Notes: generated by a model not told the origin, from the letters alone. A stretch of 64,000 nucleotides of DNA from Enterococcus sp. 9D6_DIV0238 (GCF_002174455.2 NZ_CP147246.1:581001-645000); one strand, 5' to 3'; shown: positions 10,332 to 19,040, counted from the first letter of the stretch. Made by a program: numbers and translations.

Positions 10332-10360
10332 TTTACAAAGTATTTAAAAAAAGGTATTAT
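10332..10360 (+). promoter_or_regulatory. Promoter of the DUF59 gene
   Basis: TTTACA (10332-10337), 17-nt spacer, TATTAT (10355-10360). It leaves a leader of roughly 80 nt before the gene at 10451. Confidence 0.65.
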
Positions 10361-10450
10361 ATGGGAAGAACGAACTGTATTGGCACACGGCTTTTCTTGC
10401 TGACGATTTCACATGTAGGAGCTTTGTAGCCAGGAAAAGGAGTAGATACA

Positions 10451-10792
10451 ATGACTGAAACAAATCAAGAATGGTCTGCTGAAGAAATCGAGGATATCAA
10501 AGAACAAATTTTAACTGCTTTAGAAACAGTTATCGACCCTGAGCTTGGGATCGACATTGTTAATCTAGGCTTGATTTATGAAGTAGAATTTGCCCAAAAT
10601 GGAGATACTGTCATCAAAATGACATTGACAACGATGGGTTGTCCTTTAGCAGATGTGTTGACAGAGCAGATCCACGAGGCTTTAAAAGAAATTCCCGAAG
10701 TAAAAAATCCAGAGGTAAAATTAGTGTGGTACCCTGCTTGGACGACAGATAAAATGTCGCGTTATGCTCGGATCGCTTTAGGAATTCGATAG
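10451..10792 (+). CDS. MIP18/DUF59 family protein (SufT/PaaD-like)
   Basis: A 113-residue protein with the DUF59 hallmark VIDPELGIDIVNLGLIYEV and a conserved cysteine in TTMGCPLAD. Family members assist Fe-S cluster assembly or maturation of Fe-S proteins. The first ~15 residues are acidic. AAAAGGAG lies before the start. Monocistronic: own promoter upstream, terminator directly after. A Fe-S assembly role is family knowledge; nothing nearby refines it. Confidence 0.88.
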   Translation: MTETNQEWSAEEIEDIKEQILTALETVIDPELGIDIVNLGLIYEVEFAQNGDTVIKMTLTTMGCPLADVLTEQIHEALKEIPEVKNPEVKLVWYPAWTTDKMSRYARIALGIR

Positions 10793-10804
10793 AACAGATA
10801 TGTA

Positions 10805-10844
10805 AAAAGAGCCGCCTGCATTTCAATTGCAGCCGGCTCTTTTC
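10805..10844. terminator. Bidirectional terminator
   Basis: AGAGCCG(C)CTGCA and TGCAG(C)CGGCTCT form a 12-bp stem with one C-C mismatch, flanked by AAAA and TTTT. It serves the DUF59 gene and the converging lipoprotein gene. Confidence 0.85.
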
Positions 10845-11281
10845 TATTTGTATTCTCCTTCTTCCATGCCTTGACTGTTTACTTCCCAAGAAGCGCTAGC
10901 ATTGATGACCAACACATAATTATCCGCATCCTTTGGTATCTGAGCGAAAACTTTTCCAGAATATGCACCAGATGTTTCTACTAAATTAGCAATCAGTTCA
11001 CCATCACTATCAAGTAACTTTACTTTAAAATTAGAGTTTCCAGAATGTTTCAACTCAAAAACAGCAGGTCCTTTTTTTAAAGTGATATTAGTTATCACAT
11101 CATCTCCGGTACCTGTTTTTGCTACTTTTGTTCCACTCGTTTTATCATCAGTCGCTACCCCACTGCTTCCATAGCCCACTCCATAATTATCATCGCGAGC
11201 ACTTTGAGGGCTATTATACTCAATTTTACAGCCCACAAGTAATGAAAGGCTTAGAAAAATTATAAATAAATATTTGCTCAT
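10844..11281 (-). CDS. Hypothetical lipoprotein
   Basis: A 145-residue predicted lipoprotein: MSKYLFIIFLSLSLLVGC is a signal peptide with lipobox LLVGC. The mature part starts with a Ser/Asp/Gly linker and ends with a beta-rich domain (ITLKKGPAVFELKHSG, KVKLLDSDGELIANLV) that looks like a small beta-sandwich. ATG 11281 follows AGGAGAG. I do not recognise a functional family. It lies 11 nt after a 29-residue ORF that also encodes a lipobox, so the two may be co-expressed. Confidence 0.75.
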   Translation of the reverse strand: MSKYLFIIFLSLSLLVGCKIEYNSPQSARDDNYGVGYGSSGVATDDKTSGTKVAKTGTGDDVITNITLKKGPAVFELKHSGNSNFKVKLLDSDGELIANLVETSGAYSGKVFAQIPKDADNYVLVINASASWEVNSQGMEEGEYK

Positions 11282-11292
11282 GTCTTCTCTCC

Positions 11293-11382
11293 TCACATTC
11301 GAACAATGACACAGCCTGACAAAACGATCCCAACGCCTACTAAGAAAAGAAACAAACATAAGTACTTATCCATTTTTTTCAT
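11293..11382 (-). CDS. 29-residue lipobox-containing micro-ORF
   Basis: ATG 11382 follows GAGGTG with a 6-nt gap. The product begins MKKMDKYLCLFLFLVGVG, continues to a lipobox VLSGC and ends 6 residues later (CVIVRM). It is essentially a lipoprotein signal peptide with a stub. Enterococcal sex pheromones are octapeptides cut from lipoprotein signal peptides, so release of a hydrophobic peptide ending VLSG is conceivable. It could also be an ordinary small membrane lipopeptide or a translational leader for the downstream lipoprotein gene. Absent from usual ORF lists because of its size. Confidence 0.55.
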   Translation of the reverse strand: MKKMDKYLCLFLFLVGVGIVLSGCVIVRM

Positions 11383-11474
11383 CTTTGTCACCTCACTTTT
11401 TCATAGTATATTCGCAAATGTTCGAAGCTGCCTTTCTATTTTCTCCCACTATCCTTTCAAACAAAAAAGCGCCC

Positions 11475-11503
11475 GAAACAAAACGAAAAAACCGTTTTGT
11501 TTC
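11475..11503. terminator. Hairpin of the AACAAAAC/GTTTTGTT family
   Basis: GAAACAAAACG, loop AAAAAAC, CGTTTTGTTTC. It shares its core with hairpins at 13502, 16175, 22602 and 26021 and lies upstream of the micro-ORF at 11382. Confidence 0.6.
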
Positions 11504-11537
11504 AGACACTAACTCTCGAAAAAGAACATATGCTTCT

Positions 11538-11641
11538 TTATTTTCTTTTGTGTTTCAACACAGTACTTAACATGAATAATCCGGTGACGATCGTCGTTAC
11601 TGCTTGTAATATTTGTCGATTTTTTCTGCTTTGACTTTCAT
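11538..11641 (-). pseudogene. Small membrane-protein ORF split by a frameshift at an A6 run
   Basis: ATG 11641 has a perfect AGGAGG 7 nt upstream, but its frame stops after 14 codons. The next frame continues without a stop as NRQILQAVTTIVTGLFML then STVLKHKRK, a hydrophobic helix with a basic end. Joining the frames at the A6 run (11620-11625 on the plus strand) gives a 34-residue membrane peptide of a type common in enterococci. Either a one-base insertion broke the gene, or the A6 run is a slippage site, or there is a sequencing error. Confidence 0.5.
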
Positions 11642-11701
11642 GCTTATCCCTCCTAATATATTCATCTTACAACCTATAACTACTTGATACGACTAATTTG
11701 C

Positions 11702-12049
11702 TTATTGGCTAATGACAAAGACACCTATAATGATCAATAAAACCGCTATAATCTTTCGAAAAGTCAGTCTTTCCTTAAAAACAAAATAGGAAATGATCAC
11801 TGTCCAAACATAGGTCAGTGAAGTCATCGGAAATGCGATCGAGTAATCCAAAAATTTCAGCAATAAAATATTCGTCCCCGCACTCAAAAGATACAAAAAT
11901 GAGCCTAAGTAGATCCAAGCATTCGTTAAAACGGACTTAAAACGCAACTCAGTTAAATCATTCATTCCTTTTTTCAACGCTAAGGCGCCAGCGCTTCCAG
12001 ATAATGTCGACACAATCAAAATAATCAAAATAGCAAAATAATCGATCAT
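11702..12049 (-). CDS. Small DMT/EamA-type transporter subunit B
   Basis: A 115-residue, four-helix membrane protein (GSAGALALKKGM near the N-terminus, TSLTYVWTVIISYFVFKERL before the last helix). The sequence has SMR/EamA-half features: a short helix-1 charged motif and an FKERLTF segment before helix 4. Its start overlaps the stop of the preceding similar gene by 4 nt (ATGA), so the two are translationally coupled and probably form a hetero-oligomer like other paired small transporters. Substrate unknown. Confidence 0.75.
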   Translation of the reverse strand: MIDYFAILIILIVSTLSGSAGALALKKGMNDLTELRFKSVLTNAWIYLGSFLYLLSAGTNILLLKFLDYSIAFPMTSLTYVWTVIISYFVFKERLTFRKIIAVLLIIIGVFVISQ

Positions 12050-12414
12050 GCCGCTCCCTCATTTCCTTCTATCCCTAAAAGAATCGATCCCGCTACGATA
12101 AATCCAGTTCCTAACAATTTATACCATGTAATCGATTCATTCAAAAATACTGCTCCTAAAACGATCGAAAGTGCAAATCCTAAACTCATCATTGGTTGTA
12201 AAATCGATACTTCACCAAAGCGAAAGCCAGCCATCATAAAAAACATTCCTGCACCAGCAGCTATAAATCCAATTACGTACAAAATCACTGCATAGCTTCC
12301 GCTTCCATCTGCACCGAATTTCCATGCCAACTGCCCCAAACTACTTAATGTTGCCGCAATAATAATTAGAAGTATTCCCAAACTAAGTTTTTGCTGTTTT
12401 TTCTTAGCATCCAT
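12046..12414 (-). CDS. Small DMT/EamA-type transporter subunit A
   Basis: A 122-residue, four-helix protein: ATLSSLGQLAWKFG in helix 1, VSILQPMMSLGFALSIVLGA in helix 3 and LNESITWYKLLG before helix 4. This is the same half-DMT plan as the neighbour at 11702 but divergent in sequence. A strong AAGGAGG lies before ATG 12414. It follows the alpha/beta hydrolase gene by 12 nt, so the three genes look like one operon. Function is known only at the level of a small drug/metabolite exporter pair. Confidence 0.75.
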   Translation of the reverse strand: MDAKKKQQKLSLGILLIIIAATLSSLGQLAWKFGADGSGSYAVILYVIGFIAAGAGMFFMMAGFRFGEVSILQPMMSLGFALSIVLGAVFLNESITWYKLLGTGFIVAGSILLGIEGNEGAA

Positions 12415-12426
12415 TTTTACCCCTCC

Positions 12427-13398
12427 TTATTGACAATAGCGATGTATAAATTCAAAGACCGTTTCAAAATAATGCTCTGGTTCATAGATAAACGACGAAA
12501 GATGAGGCGCCTGTTCAATCATCAAACTTTCTTTGACACCATTTGTCGCCTCCATATTTTTATAAAGCATTTGATGCGGAACGAATTTATCGCCTGTTCC
12601 ATGAATCAGTAAAAGCGGTCGTTCATTTTTAGCTAATTGATCGACGGCGGACGCTTCTTTCAAGGAATAACCAACTTTTTTTCGTGCCAAAGAATCAGCA
12701 ATCGTCAAAATCGGAAAATTCGGCAATCTAAATGCAGAACGCAGCATTGCACCAAATTCATGATAAACTGAAGAATAACCACAATCGGCAACTAGAACTT
12801 TAACATTTTTCGGTAGGTCTTCGCCACTTGTCATCATAACAGTTGAAGCCCCCATAGAACCTCCAAATAAAATAATTTCAGCGTTCGGCTCGATTTTCAA
12901 TACTTCCTGGATCCAACTCAACAAATCTAAGCGGTCCAACCATCCCATACCAATCACATTTCCTGAGCTTTGTCCATGCGCTCTTAGGTCTGGAACCAAA
13001 CAATTATATCCTTGTTCTGCAAACATAGACGCTACGTAGGACATATCCCGTTTTCCATAAGAACGATATCCATGGACACAAATCACCCATTTTTTAGTTT
13101 TAGGATATGGCTGAAACAAGCGACTATATAAACGTTCATTTCCTACCTCCAACCAATAATCTGCAGCAAACGGCTGCTCCCAAAATTCTGCCCCTTTTTG
13201 AAGCTGTTTTTCTTCTGTTAAATCATACTGGGAACGCCCTTTATTGAAATTATCCGGGTTCATCATTTTGTGTCCTGTTGTATGGTACCATTCATTTTCT
13301 CTGAACAAAGCGACGTTTATAAAAAAATTTGCCGCATAAAATGCAAGCCCCATAATCAGTCCGATCAAGATAATTACGATCCAAATAATTCCTGTCAT
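12427..13398 (-). CDS. Membrane-anchored alpha/beta hydrolase
   Basis: A 323-residue hydrolase with one N-terminal membrane helix (IIWIVIILIGLIMGLAFY). The fold shows oxyanion-loop VICVHGYRSYGK, nucleophile elbow LFGGSMGAST (Ser in GGSMG), DKFVPH (Asp) and a C-terminal His in APHLSS. This fits the BAAT/S9-like alpha/beta hydrolases common in lactobacilli and enterococci. ATG 13398 is favoured because GAGAGG stands 8 nt before it. Substrate unknown; an esterase or peptidase is possible. First gene of a probable operon with the small transporter pair. Confidence 0.82.
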   Translation of the reverse strand: MTGIIWIVIILIGLIMGLAFYAANFFINVALFRENEWYHTTGHKMMNPDNFNKGRSQYDLTEEKQLQKGAEFWEQPFAADYWLEVGNERLYSRLFQPYPKTKKWVICVHGYRSYGKRDMSYVASMFAEQGYNCLVPDLRAHGQSSGNVIGMGWLDRLDLLSWIQEVLKIEPNAEIILFGGSMGASTVMMTSGEDLPKNVKVLVADCGYSSVYHEFGAMLRSAFRLPNFPILTIADSLARKKVGYSLKEASAVDQLAKNERPLLLIHGTGDKFVPHQMLYKNMEATNGVKESLMIEQAPHLSSFIYEPEHYFETVFEFIHRYCQ

Positions 13399-13501
13399 TG
13401 ACATCACCTCTCGCTTAAATTTTTAACTTCTACACTAAGTATACTCTTTTATCAATAAAAAAAGTACCAATGTCCTGAGCCTTTTCTTACTGAAAAAGAA
13501 C

Positions 13502-13543
13502 GAGAGCGGAACAAAACTAAAAATCAGTTTTGTTCCGCTCTCT
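13502..13543. terminator. Hairpin of the AACAAAAC/GTTTTGTT family
   Basis: GAGAGCGGAACAAAACT, loop AAAAATC, then the exact reverse complement. A 17-bp stem in the gap between lysA and the hydrolase gene. It probably terminates lysA; the core is shared with four other hairpins in the window. Confidence 0.75.
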
Positions 13544-13615
13544 AAATTAGAATAAAGGGCAATAAAAAGTAACTTCCACGGAAATAAGCACTTTTATCTC
13601 AGCCTTATTCTTTCT

Positions 13616-14920
13616 CTATCTGTCACAATCTAATGAAACTAGATCCGCATACGTTTCACGGCGGATCGCTAATTTTGCTTCGCCATTTTCCACAAAAACA
13701 ACTGCTGGTTTCAAATTACGATTGTAATTATTCGCCATCGAATAGCCATAAGCTCCCGTACTCGTTATAGCAAATAAGTCTCTTGGCTCCATCGGCGGCA
13801 ATTCAATATCTTTGATCAGGATATCCCCTGATTCACAGTATTTTCCTACAATCGTTTTTACTGCTTTTGGCTCTTGGCTGATTCGATTGGCTAAAAAACC
13901 ATCATATTTTGCACCATATAACGCTGGACGAATGTTATCACCCATCCCGCCATCTACAGAGACATAATGTCTCACATCAGGAATTATTTTTTCAGAGCCA
14001 ACAGTATAAATCGTTGTACCCGCTTCTGCAATAATACTGCGGCCTGGCTCAAGCCAGATTTCTGGAAATGCATAGTCAAGCAATTCGCATTGACCTTTTA
14101 CAGCATTTACAATTGCCTTAACAAAAGCTTCTGGTTCTAAAGGATCATCCGATTCTGTGTATTGTACGCCAAAACCTCCGCCCATATTTAAAACGTCTAC
14201 TGTATAATCAAAAGCTTGCTTCCACTCATTCAAGATCGCCAACATTTTTTCAACTGCCGCCAAAAAGCCTTCTGCAGAAAAAATTTGTGAGCCGATATGG
14301 CAATGAACACCTTTTAATATTAAATGATCATCTGCTAAAATCTGCGCCAAAGCTTGTGTCGCCTGACCACTTGCTACGTCAAAGCCAAATTTTGAATCGA
14401 CCTGACCTGTTAAAATATAATCGTGTGTCTCCGCGTTGATTCCTGGTGTGATTCGGAATAAAACATTCTGTGTCGTCTTTTTTTCTTTTAAAATGGCACT
14501 TAATAGTTCGATCTCATAAAAATTATCGATGATGATCGTCCCAACGCCTTGCTCAACAGCATAAAGAAGCTCTTCCTGTGTTTTATTATTTCCATGAAAT
14601 TCGATATTTCCAGGTGACATCCCTGCTTGGATCGCTGTATAGATTTCTCCCGCTGAAACAACGTCACAGCCTAGTTCTTCTTCTTCTAATAATTTGTACA
14701 TTGCTAAACAACAAAAAGCTTTACTAGCATAAATGACTTTATTTTTTACTCCTAAAGAGTTAAGGGTTTGTTTAAATCCTCTAGCACGTTCACGAATATG
14801 TGCAACATCGTAAACAAACAAAGGCGTCCCGTATTTTTTTGCTAAAGCAACCGTATCACAACCTCCGATTGTTAAATGCTCTTCTGTATTGAATCTCGCT
14901 GTTCCAAATAATAATGGCAT
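13616..14920 (-). CDS. lysA: Diaminopimelate decarboxylase
   Basis: PLP enzyme making L-lysine from meso-diaminopimelate, the last step of lysine synthesis; Enterococcus uses L-Lys in its wall. The 434-residue product has the PLP lysine in VIYASKAF, the VHCHIGSQIF motif, MGGGFGV, the EPGRSIIAEAG phosphate-binding loop and the catalytic CESGDIL cysteine region. Length fits (about 420-440). It stands alone between hairpins, with AGAAGGTG before the start. No lysine riboswitch is visible in the short upstream gap of about 90 nt. Confidence 0.95.
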   Translation of the reverse strand: MPLLFGTARFNTEEHLTIGGCDTVALAKKYGTPLFVYDVAHIRERARGFKQTLNSLGVKNKVIYASKAFCCLAMYKLLEEEELGCDVVSAGEIYTAIQAGMSPGNIEFHGNNKTQEELLYAVEQGVGTIIIDNFYEIELLSAILKEKKTTQNVLFRITPGINAETHDYILTGQVDSKFGFDVASGQATQALAQILADDHLILKGVHCHIGSQIFSAEGFLAAVEKMLAILNEWKQAFDYTVDVLNMGGGFGVQYTESDDPLEPEAFVKAIVNAVKGQCELLDYAFPEIWLEPGRSIIAEAGTTIYTVGSEKIIPDVRHYVSVDGGMGDNIRPALYGAKYDGFLANRISQEPKAVKTIVGKYCESGDILIKDIELPPMEPRDLFAITSTGAYGYSMANNYNRNLKPAVVFVENGEAKLAIRRETYADLVSLDCDR

Positions 14921-15011
14921 TTTTTCACCTTCTCCAACTAATTTATTAAAAATAATAGCATAAAATTAAGAAACTTCCTATCTATTTTTCATCATTTTCA
15001 CAAACCCTGTC

Positions 15012-16115
15012 CTACGTAGCTAATACTTTCTGATATACTTGCTCCGCTAAAGCTCCGATTCCTTCCTCACCTATCTGGTTTGCAAAGAGAATCACTACTT
15101 GTTGATTTTCTTGATCGCCATAAATCACTGTATTATATCCTCCTAGACTCCCTATCGAATATTTTAATGAATCAAAATAGATCATCCCAGATTGATAACC
15201 GCCTGTTTTTACCTCTGCAAGCTCATCATATTTAGATGACTTGAATAGTTTTCCATTGGTCAATCCTTGAATAAATTGCCAAAAATCTGTTGTTGACATA
15301 TACATATTACCTGCACCAAGTAAACTAGAAAATAATTTTTCGCTTGATGGAAAAACATCCGGCTGATAGTCTTTTCCAGCATAAATGTATGGTTTAGGTA
15401 CAGTGATTTTCATAGGTAAAGTATCCCAAAAATACGTTTGTTTCAGTCCTAATTTGTCGACTACTCGTTCTTGAACCACCTCTTCATACGACTGCTTCAA
15501 AATCATCGAAATGATTCCTGCTAAAATAGTATAATTTCCGTTTGAGTATAGATATTCTTGGCCTTGATCGACTTCCAGCTCTTTTAATGCATAATCGATT
15601 TGAGTATTTTGATCACTGAGTAAATGATCAGGCTCTTCTTCGGGCAGCATAAGCCCGGAGGTATGGTTCAGTAAATCCTTGATCGTAATTTGCTTCGCCG
15701 TTTCTATTGTTGGATAAAATTGATCCAAGGTCGTATCTAATGAAAGCTGCTTGTCATTGACTAATTGCAAAATTAGAGCACCCGTAATGATTTTCTGCAA
15801 AGAGGCAATCGGAAATGTTGTGGTGACCTTATTTTCTTGTTTGGTTTCAACATCAGCATACCCGTAGCCTTTTTCATAAAACACTTGTCCTCGATCGATC
15901 ACCAATGCCGCTCCCTTAAAATGAGCATCCACGATCAGCTGATCGATTTCCTTTTGTCGTGCTATCTTTGTTGACTGATTTGTTTTGCCGGCTTTTTCTG
16001 TATTGGCGAAAGGTTCACTAAAAAAAAGACTCCCTTTAAAATACCAATAACCTAAAATGACCAGCACTACACATAATAGGCAAGCATAAACTATTTTTTT
16101 TGATCGCTTACTCAA
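15012..16115 (-). CDS. Extracellular serine hydrolase (beta-lactamase class C-like)
   Basis: A 367-residue protein with an N-terminal membrane anchor (IVYACLLCVVLVILGYWYF) and an external Beta-lactamase/EstB-like domain. The nucleophile motif is FPIASLQKI (SxxK), followed by YLYSNGNY (the YxN element) and SIGSLGGYNT near the C-terminus. The family includes D,D-peptidase-like and esterase enzymes; a genuine beta-lactamase is unlikely for this clade. It is alone between hairpins. The substrate is probably a wall peptide or ester. Confidence 0.8.
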   Translation of the reverse strand: MSKRSKKIVYACLLCVVLVILGYWYFKGSLFFSEPFANTEKAGKTNQSTKIARQKEIDQLIVDAHFKGAALVIDRGQVFYEKGYGYADVETKQENKVTTTFPIASLQKIITGALILQLVNDKQLSLDTTLDQFYPTIETAKQITIKDLLNHTSGLMLPEEEPDHLLSDQNTQIDYALKELEVDQGQEYLYSNGNYTILAGIISMILKQSYEEVVQERVVDKLGLKQTYFWDTLPMKITVPKPYIYAGKDYQPDVFPSSEKLFSSLLGAGNMYMSTTDFWQFIQGLTNGKLFKSSKYDELAEVKTGGYQSGMIYFDSLKYSIGSLGGYNTVIYGDQENQQVVILFANQIGEEGIGALAEQVYQKVLAT

Positions 16116-16174
16116 CTAACTCACTTCTTTCCAAACACTTCTCTCAAATTATACCACTTTCCAAAAAAATTAAA

Positions 16175-16219
16175 GAGTATGTAGAACAAAACGACACAGT
16201 CATTTTGTTCTACATACTC
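16175..16219. terminator. Hairpin of the AACAAAAC/GTTTTGTT family
   Basis: GAGTATGTAGAACAAAA, an 11-nt loop (CGACACAGTCA), TTTTGTTCTACATACTC. A 17-bp stem between ppdK and the serine hydrolase gene, probably the ppdK terminator. Confidence 0.75.
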
Positions 16220-16275
16220 AAATTTCAGATAAACAACGAAAAAAGACAAAACTTTTCAGCTATTCCCTTTTATGC

Positions 16276-18885
16276 TTAAAGAATTTCTTGTGCAATCGTC
16301 AAGATCGCAGCAGGTATCCTATATGGCGAACAAGAGATATAATCGACACCCAGTTTTTGCAAGAAACGAATCGACTGAGGATCACCACCAACTTCCCCGC
16401 AAACACCTATTTTAATATCGGAATCAAAACTTCTGATTTTATCTACCGCAATGGTCATCAAAGCGCCAACTCCTTCTTCATCGATGTGTTGGAATGGATC
16501 AGATTTCAGCAATTTTCTTTCTTCGTATACACCAATGAATTTTACTGAGTCATCACGAGAAAACCCATACGTCAATTGTGTGAGATCATTCGTACCAAAG
16601 CTGAAAAAATCAGAAGCTTCAGCGATTTTATCTGCTGTCAAACAAGCTCTAGGGATTTCGAGCATTGTTCCGATCTTGTATGGAATTTGTTGCTGTTCGG
16701 TTTCAAAGATTTGCTCGATCGTTTGGACTAAACGTTCCCTTAGCCAAACTAGTTCTTCTTTGCTTCCAATCAACGGGATCATGATTTCCGGCACGATCGC
16801 TACTCCTGATTCCTGTGAGACTGCCATTGCGCTTTCAATAATAGCAGCAACCTGCATTTCATAGATTTGAGGTGTTGTGACCGCTAAACGACAACCACGA
16901 TGACCTAGCATCGGATTTTGTTCATGCAATTCAGCAATACGATGCTTGATTTGAGCCACAGTCCGTTGTGTTTCATTCGCTAGATGCTTTATCTCTTCTT
17001 CGATTTGCGGTAAAAACTCATGTAATGGCGGATCGAGCAAGCGGATCGTACATGGCTTATCCTGTAGAAGTTCAAACATCGTGCGAAAATCTTCTTTTTG
17101 AAATTCTTTTAATTTATTTAATGGAGCCATTAATGACTCCTCATCTTGAGCTAAAATCATTTTTCGCATTTCAAAAATCCGTTGTTCGCCAAAAAACATA
17201 TGCTCTGTTCTGGCTAAGCCTATTCCTTGTGCACCTAATTTTAGCGCTGTTTTAATATCTGATGGTGTTTCTGCATTTGCTTTCACACCGATTTTAGCTA
17301 TTTCTTTGCCCCAATTTGTGATCGTTTCCAATAATTGCCATTCGTCCCCTTCAACATAAGGGATACTCCCACGATAAATGGTTCCTGTTGTGCCATCTAC
17401 CGAGATCGTATCTCCTTGTCTCAAGGTAACAGTTCCAGCTGTTGCTTGTTCCAAAAACTCATCAACTTGCACTTCTTCACATCCTGCGACACAACAAACA
17501 CCCATTCCTCTGGCAACAACCGCCGCATGAGAAGTCATTCCTCCTCTTGAAGTGACGATCGCTTCACTAACGACCATTCCTTCAATATCTTCGGGCGACG
17601 TTTCCTGACGAACTAAAATAACTTTTTCTCCTGCATCGCTCGCTTTTTTCGCTTGCTCCGCCGTAAAATAAATTTTACCGCTTGCAGCTCCAGGACTAGC
17701 TGGCAATCCTTTTGCAAATACTTCTGCCCGCTTTAACTGTTCCGGTTCAAAAACCGGATGAAGCAACTGCGTGATCATCGATGGACTGATTCGTTGAATT
17801 GCTTCTTCTTTTGAAATGATCCCTTCTTCAACCAGCTGAATACAAACTTTGAAGGCCGATTTTGCTGTACGTTTTCCATTTCTTGTTTGCAGTAAGTATA
17901 GCTGACGATTTTCAATCGTAAATTCAATATCCTGCATATCTTTATAATGACGTTCTAAAAGTTCACTTAAGCGGAGAAATTCTTGATAGACTTCCGGCAT
18001 GAGCGTTTCTAACTCACTGATCGGCTGTGGTGTTCTGATACCAGCTACCACGTCTTCTCCCTGCGCATTCAGTAGGAACTCTCCGAATATCCCTTTTTCT
18101 CCTGTTGCAGGATTACGTGTAAATGCAACTCCTGTACCGCTTTGTGAACCAAAATTCCCAAAGACCATCTCTTGAATATTGACGGCCGTTCCTAATGAAT
18201 CAGAAATGCCATGTAGTCTGCGATAAGTGATGGCTCGACGATTATTCCAAGAACGAAAAACTGCTTCAACAGCTAATTTTAGCTGCTCATAAGGATCCTG
18301 AGGAAATGGTTTATGCGTCACTTCTAGAAAGATATCCTTAAAAACACGAACTAATTCCTGCCAGTCTTCTGCCGTCAGTTCAGTATCAGATCGATAATTC
18401 TTTTTTGATTTATAAAAATCTAGTTGATCTTCAAAACGATTTTTATCAATACCGCAAACAACATCTCCAAACATTTGCAGCAGCCTTCTATAACAATCAT
18501 AAGCAAAACGTGCATCACCAGTTTTTTCGATCAACCCAAATACGGTCTCATCATTTAGCCCCAGATTTAAAATAGTATCCATCATTCCCGGCATTGAAAA
18601 TTTAGACCCGCTTCTAACAGAAACAAGCAGCGGGTTTTTCACTGAACCAAATAGCTTATTTTTCCGAGTCTCCATTCGTTGTATATGTTGTCTTATCTCT
18701 ACATCCAAGTTTTCTGAAACATAATCTTTTTTCTGTAGATAGTCTAAACAGGCCTCTGTAGTAATCGTAAATCCTGTTGGTACCGGCAGCCTCAATTTAG
18801 TCATTTCTGCTAGGTTGGCCCCTTTTCCTCCCAGTAAATCAGTTTGTTCCTTACTGCCATCAGAAAAATCAAGTACATAGTTCAC
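16276..18885 (-). CDS. ppdK: Pyruvate, phosphate dikinase
   Basis: Interconverts pyruvate, ATP and Pi with PEP, AMP and PPi; used here for gluconeogenesis. The 869-residue protein has the nucleotide-binding domain (LLGGKGANLAEM, SVRSGSKFSMPGMMDTILNLG), the swivelling phosphohistidine domain (TSRGGMTSHAAVVARGMG; His in TSHAA) and the PEP/pyruvate barrel (LDPPLHEFLP, GTNDLTQLT, GVCGEVGGDP). I prefer the GTG start at 18885, 9 nt after GGAG, over TTG 18891. It is divergent from a CcpN-like regulator and the PPDK regulatory protein, which together predict repression on glucose and post-translational switching. Confidence 0.96.
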   Translation of the reverse strand: MNYVLDFSDGSKEQTDLLGGKGANLAEMTKLRLPVPTGFTITTEACLDYLQKKDYVSENLDVEIRQHIQRMETRKNKLFGSVKNPLLVSVRSGSKFSMPGMMDTILNLGLNDETVFGLIEKTGDARFAYDCYRRLLQMFGDVVCGIDKNRFEDQLDFYKSKKNYRSDTELTAEDWQELVRVFKDIFLEVTHKPFPQDPYEQLKLAVEAVFRSWNNRRAITYRRLHGISDSLGTAVNIQEMVFGNFGSQSGTGVAFTRNPATGEKGIFGEFLLNAQGEDVVAGIRTPQPISELETLMPEVYQEFLRLSELLERHYKDMQDIEFTIENRQLYLLQTRNGKRTAKSAFKVCIQLVEEGIISKEEAIQRISPSMITQLLHPVFEPEQLKRAEVFAKGLPASPGAASGKIYFTAEQAKKASDAGEKVILVRQETSPEDIEGMVVSEAIVTSRGGMTSHAAVVARGMGVCCVAGCEEVQVDEFLEQATAGTVTLRQGDTISVDGTTGTIYRGSIPYVEGDEWQLLETITNWGKEIAKIGVKANAETPSDIKTALKLGAQGIGLARTEHMFFGEQRIFEMRKMILAQDEESLMAPLNKLKEFQKEDFRTMFELLQDKPCTIRLLDPPLHEFLPQIEEEIKHLANETQRTVAQIKHRIAELHEQNPMLGHRGCRLAVTTPQIYEMQVAAIIESAMAVSQESGVAIVPEIMIPLIGSKEELVWLRERLVQTIEQIFETEQQQIPYKIGTMLEIPRACLTADKIAEASDFFSFGTNDLTQLTYGFSRDDSVKFIGVYEERKLLKSDPFQHIDEEGVGALMTIAVDKIRSFDSDIKIGVCGEVGGDPQSIRFLQKLGVDYISCSPYRIPAAILTIAQEIL

Positions 18886-18910
18886 AAGCAAACTCTCCTT
18901 TAATTTAAAT

Positions 18911-19040
18911 AGTATGTCACATTCAAGATAAATCGATTATATTGTGTATCACATTAGATGTCAATAGATAATAGTGTATCTTTTTTTTATTGTTGCATTA
19001 TTTTTATAAGAAATATATAATCATTAGTGTGTCACATTTA
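18911..19040. promoter_or_regulatory. CcpN-like operator repeats between ppdK and ccpN
   Basis: Four related sites: AGTATGTCACATT (18911-18923), TTGTGTATCACATTA (18942-18956), the half site TAGTGTATC (18972-18980) and AGTGTGTCACATTTA (19026-19040). Consensus is about TRTGTVTCACATT. They sit in a 172-bp gap between divergent ppdK and the HTH-CBS regulator gene, the position expected for CcpN binding. A weaker match, ATATATCACAAT, lies at about 19717 before the PPDK regulator gene. Binding is inferred. Confidence 0.7.

Noticed and set aside
11306..11512. 68-codon plus-strand ORF
   Set aside because: Antisense to the micro-ORF and hairpin; no ribosome site and unlikely composition.
15012..16115. 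Acquired beta-lactamase resistance gene
   Set aside because: Motifs are those of housekeeping serine hydrolases; no mobile element or composition change.
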